Positions 14,477 to 16,974 of a DNA stretch of 16,974 nucleotides are shown piece by piece. The notes under the pieces were generated by a model, which saw only the letters and a program-made list of their open reading frames with translations, searched no databases and was not told the DNA's origin. A program made the position numbers and the translations under genes. Source of the DNA: DATDEW01 sp046590205 (GTDB taxonomy: Bacteria; Bacteroidota; Ignavibacteria; Palsa-1295). The stretch's first letter is position 1; each line of letters opens with the position of its first letter. Location of the stretch: NCBI GenBank assembly GCA_046590205.1, contig JBKJTT010000027.1:1-16974 (forward strand). The letters run 5' to 3'.

Positions 14477-15538
14477 ATGAAAGTAGCGATCATCTATAAT
14501 GAACCTAAGCATACCGAAGCCGATGATCATTGGCTGACCCGTTCGCGCGGCGAATCTGCGCTTGAAGTGGGATTTCGTGACGGCTCGGAGTTCGGTGTGC
14601 TCGATGAGATGAAGCTCATAGCAAGCGAACTCGAAGCGGCAGGGTATGCAGTTATCTTATTTTCTGTAAATGATGATGTCCGTCGTCTGATTGCATTCCT
14701 CAATGACGAAAAACCAGACGTCATCTTCAATCTTTGTGAATCCGTGATGGGGAAGTCGTCGCTTGAGATGTGCGTAGCGGGTATTTATGAGCTTTACGAC
14801 ATTCCATATACAGGCGCATCGGCGGTCGCACTTGGCAATGCGTTGAATAAATGGATAGCGAAGTCACTTTTCGTTGCTCATAAGATCCCCACTCCAAAAT
14901 TCCTGCATGTATCAGAAGGCGAAGAGCTTCCGCATCGCCTCAACATGCATTATCCGCTCATTGTCAAGCCCGCAAGCGAAGATGCAAGCATCGGTATTGA
15001 CAATAACTCTATCGTCAAGTCGAGGAAAGAGTTGAAGACGCGAGTCGAGTTCGTTCATCGGGAGTTCAAACAAGCCGCTCTTGTCGAAGAATACATTGAC
15101 GGCAGAGAATTGAACGTTGCTCTTCTTGCTTCGGCTAATGGTGAGTTAGAGGCGTTGCCGATTTCCGAAATTACATTTGATACGATGCCAGCAGGCAATC
15201 CGCGCATCGTAAGTTATGAAGCGAAGTGGGTTGAAGAGTCACCACTCTATCATACAACTGTCCCTGTGTGCCCTGCAAAGATTGACAAACAAACGGCACA
15301 ACGTGCGCGAGATATAGCGCTGCAAGCAGCATCAGTCGTGGGCTTGCGTGATTACGGAAGAGTTGACATGCGTATGCGCGAAAGCGACAACGCACTCTTT
15401 GTGCTTGAAGCAAATCCGAATCCTGATATTTCGCATGATGCAGGTTTCATGCGCGCAGCGCGAACAAGCGGACGAACACATGAAGAGGCGATCGTAGAAA
15501 TTTTGGCGCAAGCAGCGCGAAGAAAAACTTCCGCGTGA
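14477..15538 (+). CDS. ATP-grasp ligase 2, D-alanine--D-alanine ligase-like, divergent active site
   Basis: A second, clearly different 353-residue Ddl-like protein. It keeps the fold: IPYTGAS (109-115), IVKPASEDASIGI (162-174), LVEEYIDGRELNVALL (202-217), SYEAKW (246-251), and the metal ligands Asp297, Glu311 and Asn313 (GRVDMRM, LEANPNPD). In the ATP-binding loop the usual EGSS is EDAS. The last loop reads ISHDAGFMRAA where Ddl has a Ser-Leu pair that binds the second D-Ala, so the acceptor pocket differs from both Ddl and ligase 1. The N-terminus (MKVAIIYNEPKHTEADD) also lacks the Ddl HGG..E segment. Two ligases with different pockets suggest two successive couplings. An AT-rich weak hairpin (15544-15572) follows the stop. 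Confidence 0.83.
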   Translation: MKVAIIYNEPKHTEADDHWLTRSRGESALEVGFRDGSEFGVLDEMKLIASELEAAGYAVILFSVNDDVRRLIAFLNDEKPDVIFNLCESVMGKSSLEMCVAGIYELYDIPYTGASAVALGNALNKWIAKSLFVAHKIPTPKFLHVSEGEELPHRLNMHYPLIVKPASEDASIGIDNNSIVKSRKELKTRVEFVHREFKQAALVEEYIDGRELNVALLASANGELEALPISEITFDTMPAGNPRIVSYEAKWVEESPLYHTTVPVCPAKIDKQTAQRARDIALQAASVVGLRDYGRVDMRMRESDNALFVLEANPNPDISHDAGFMRAARTSGRTHEEAIVEILAQAARRKTSA

Positions 15539-15591
15539 TGCGTGCGAGTAAAAAAAATATTTTATTTTACGCAAAGAATAAATATTTGTTG

Positions 15592-15599
15592 TATTTTTG
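15592..15599 (+). promoter_or_regulatory. Candidate -7 box upstream of the GNAT gene
   Basis: TATTTTTG matches TAnnTTTG exactly, 57 nt before the ATG at 15656. The nearest T-rich stretch (15565-15568) is 23 nt upstream, slightly too far for a -33 box. With the weak AT-only hairpin before it, it hints that GNAT and kamA may have their own promoter in addition to read-through from the ligases. Confidence 0.35.
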
Positions 15600-15655
15600 T
15601 ATCAAGAAATATTTCGTTCATTCACAAATTGTAGTAACAAGCGCATCAAAGATTC

Positions 15656-16135
15656 ATGATTAGAGTACTTCATAGTGAAGATCGTGATCAGGTAGTTGAA
15701 CTCGTGAGAGCTACCGGCAACTTCAATGATGACGAAGTTGCAATAGCACGAGAGCTTGTCGATGCCTGCATCAACGACCCTCTGCAAAAAGATTACTTCA
15801 GCTTCACGTATGAAGATGATGAGTCAAAAAAAGTAGCTGGCTTTCTCATTGTCGGACCTACTCCTGCGACAACCGGCACATACGATATGTACTGGATTGC
15901 TTCGCACCCTGACTTTTACGGGAAGGGAATAGCGCAGTCGCTCGATAAGAAAGCAATGGAGTTCGTCCGAGAGCGCGGCGGGTATCTGCTTATTGCAGAG
16001 ACTTCGAGTCAGCCGTCGTATGAACGTACCCGTGCTTTTTACCAAAAGCAAGGGTATGCGAAGTTATCGGAGATCAAAGATTACTACAAGCCGGGCGATG
16101 ATCTCATCGTTTTTGGCAAACGAGTAGATAGATAA
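15656..16135 (+). CDS. GNAT-family N-acetyltransferase
   Basis: Transfers an acetyl group from acetyl-CoA to an amine; the substrate is unknown. The 159-residue length suits a single GNAT domain. The CoA pyrophosphate-binding motif is FYGKGIAQSL (87-96), in the usual Q/RxxGxG/A position after strand 4 (DMYWIASHPDF). The C-terminal TRAFYQKQGYAK (125-136) is the typical GNAT helix-strand ending. The N-terminal FNDDEVAIARELVDACI is shared by a subset of small GNATs. It is shorter than AblB, the beta-lysine acetyltransferase that works with lysine 2,3-aminomutase in N-acetyl-beta-lysine synthesis, so I do not call it ablB. Even so, its place between two amide ligases and a KamA enzyme points to a small amine substrate. 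The ATG has no Shine-Dalgarno. Confidence 0.88.
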   Translation: MIRVLHSEDRDQVVELVRATGNFNDDEVAIARELVDACINDPLQKDYFSFTYEDDESKKVAGFLIVGPTPATTGTYDMYWIASHPDFYGKGIAQSLDKKAMEFVRERGGYLLIAETSSQPSYERTRAFYQKQGYAKLSEIKDYYKPGDDLIVFGKRVDR

Positions 16136-16145
16136 GTGTTCTATC

Positions 16146-16170
16146 AAAGAAGATGCTTTGCTTCTTCTTT
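16146..16170 (+). terminator. Weak terminator-like hairpin after the GNAT gene
   Basis: AAAGAAGATGC (16146-16156) pairs with GCTTCTTCTTT (16160-16170) with one T-T mismatch and a 3-nt loop. It lies 11 nt after the GNAT stop. The stem is poor in G and C and no long T run follows, so termination would be partial at best. It may only be chance pairing. Confidence 0.3.
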
Positions 16171-16242
16171 GTTCGTGTACTTCGTTCTACAACAGCCGTG
16201 TCTTCCGAGATGTCGGATGCAATGGCACAAAAAAAATAGTCT

Positions 16243-16974
16243 ATGGAATATTGGCAGCAACTTCTGCGCGAAAGCGTAGAATCACAAGAGCAACTCGTCG
16301 AACGCTTCAACTTCAAACCAGAAGTTGCAGGTCGTCTCAACGAATTCTTCCAAACACGCATCAATCCGTACTATCTCTCGCTTATTCGCTATAAGGGAGA
16401 CCCCATTTGGCTACAAGCTGTACCTGATGAAGTAGAGCTTTCGGATATTGATTCGCCGGATGATCCGCTCAATGAAGATGCGATGAGTCCCGTCCCATCC
16501 ATTACACACCGTTACCCCGACAGAGTACTCTTCCTCGTGACGAGCCAGTGCTCTATGTATTGCCGTTTCTGCACTCGTAAGCGCAAAGTTGGCGATTCGT
16601 CGAAGATTTCGATGAAGTACATTCAAGAGGGCTTGGACTATATTGCTGCACACCCTGAAGTCCGCGATGTTATCCTTTCCGGCGGCGACCCGCTAACGCT
16701 GACCGATTTCATGCTTGAGAAGGTATTGAAGGGCTTGCGCGAGATTCCGCACGTTGAGATTATTCGTCTGGGGACGAAGATACCCTGCGTACTTCCGCAG
16801 CGCGTTACCCCGAAACTTTGCGAGATGATACAGAAGTACCATCCTATATATGTAAATACCCATTTTAACCACCCGTGGGAATGCACTCCCGAGGCAAAAC
16901 GCTCGACGGAGATGCTTGCAGATGCGGGTTGTCCGGTTGGCAACCAAATGGTGCTCATGAAGGGTGTAAATGAT
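16243..16974 (+). CDS. KamA-family radical SAM enzyme, lysine 2,3-aminomutase-like (3' end outside window)
   Basis: Moves an amino group from the alpha to the beta carbon of lysine or a related amino acid, using S-adenosylmethionine, an iron-sulfur cluster and PLP. The frame is open for 244 codons to the window end. An in-frame TAG at 16237-16239 makes the ATG at 16243 the first possible start. The cluster motif CSMYCRFC (Cys103, 107, 110) follows SPVPSITHRYPDRVLFLVT, and SGGDPL lies at about 147-152. SPVP..THRYPDR and CSMYCR.CTR are the pattern of true lysine 2,3-aminomutases; EpmB, the EF-P enzyme, has CAVNCRYCFR instead. The N-terminus is about 20 residues shorter than the clostridial enzyme. 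The PLP lysine and the aspartates that set substrate choice lie beyond the window, so glutamate or another substrate is possible. It is 107 nt after the GNAT gene. Confidence 0.88.
   Translation, partial: MEYWQQLLRESVESQEQLVERFNFKPEVAGRLNEFFQTRINPYYLSLIRYKGDPIWLQAVPDEVELSDIDSPDDPLNEDAMSPVPSITHRYPDRVLFLVTSQCSMYCRFCTRKRKVGDSSKISMKYIQEGLDYIAAHPEVRDVILSGGDPLTLTDFMLEKVLKGLREIPHVEIIRLGTKIPCVLPQRVTPKLCEMIQKYHPIYVNTHFNHPWECTPEAKRSTEMLADAGCPVGNQMVLMKGVND

Overview
The window looks like a chromosomal segment of a Gram-negative bacterium of the FCB group (Bacteroidota, Chlorobiota, Ignavibacteria or Kapabacteria-like). No rRNA or other taxonomic marker is present, so this is inferred from three things. 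Almost no gene start has a Shine-Dalgarno sequence (only lysS has a fair one). The octamer TAnnTTTG, the -7 element known from Bacteroidota promoters, recurs in the short intergenic gaps on the sense strand of the next gene. The families are also typical of the group: a YadA-head-like repeat surface protein, and an exported HEAT-repeat protein ending in a cyclophilin domain. No insertion sequence, CRISPR array, tRNA or rRNA was seen.

Layout. 2-550 is the C-terminal end of a membrane protein resembling a glycosyltransferase. It converges on lysS (559-2151, minus), which follows a TPR-like hypothetical gene (2217-3608, minus). A 451-bp gap between divergent genes (3609-4059) holds a promoter-like element, three inverted repeats and a perfect 14-bp terminator hairpin but no convincing ORF, so it may encode a small structured RNA. 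Next is a 771-aa secreted fibre-like protein (4060-6375), facing an exported von Willebrand A protein (6431-7333, minus). Divergent from that is a tight replication and repair unit, dnaN-recF-DUF721 (7463-10016). A perfect 12-bp hairpin followed by four T lies just inside recF. prfA (9994-11094, minus) overlaps the 3' end of the DUF721 gene. Upstream of prfA on the same strand is the HEAT-cyclophilin gene (11160-13301, minus).

The last 3.5 kb (13417-16974, plus) carries two different D-Ala-D-Ala-ligase-like ATP-grasp genes 4 nt apart, then a GNAT acetyltransferase, then a KamA-type lysine 2,3-aminomutase cut by the window edge. Together these enzymes could make a beta-amino acid, join it to other building blocks by amide bonds, and acetylate it. 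This is the best candidate in the window for a poorly described pathway. Its product cannot be read from the sequence.

The other genes are ordinary housekeeping (translation: lysS, prfA; replication and repair: dnaN, recF, DUF721) mixed with envelope or secreted proteins. Start codons for the vWA and HEAT-cyclophilin genes were moved inward to the position of a plausible signal peptide.
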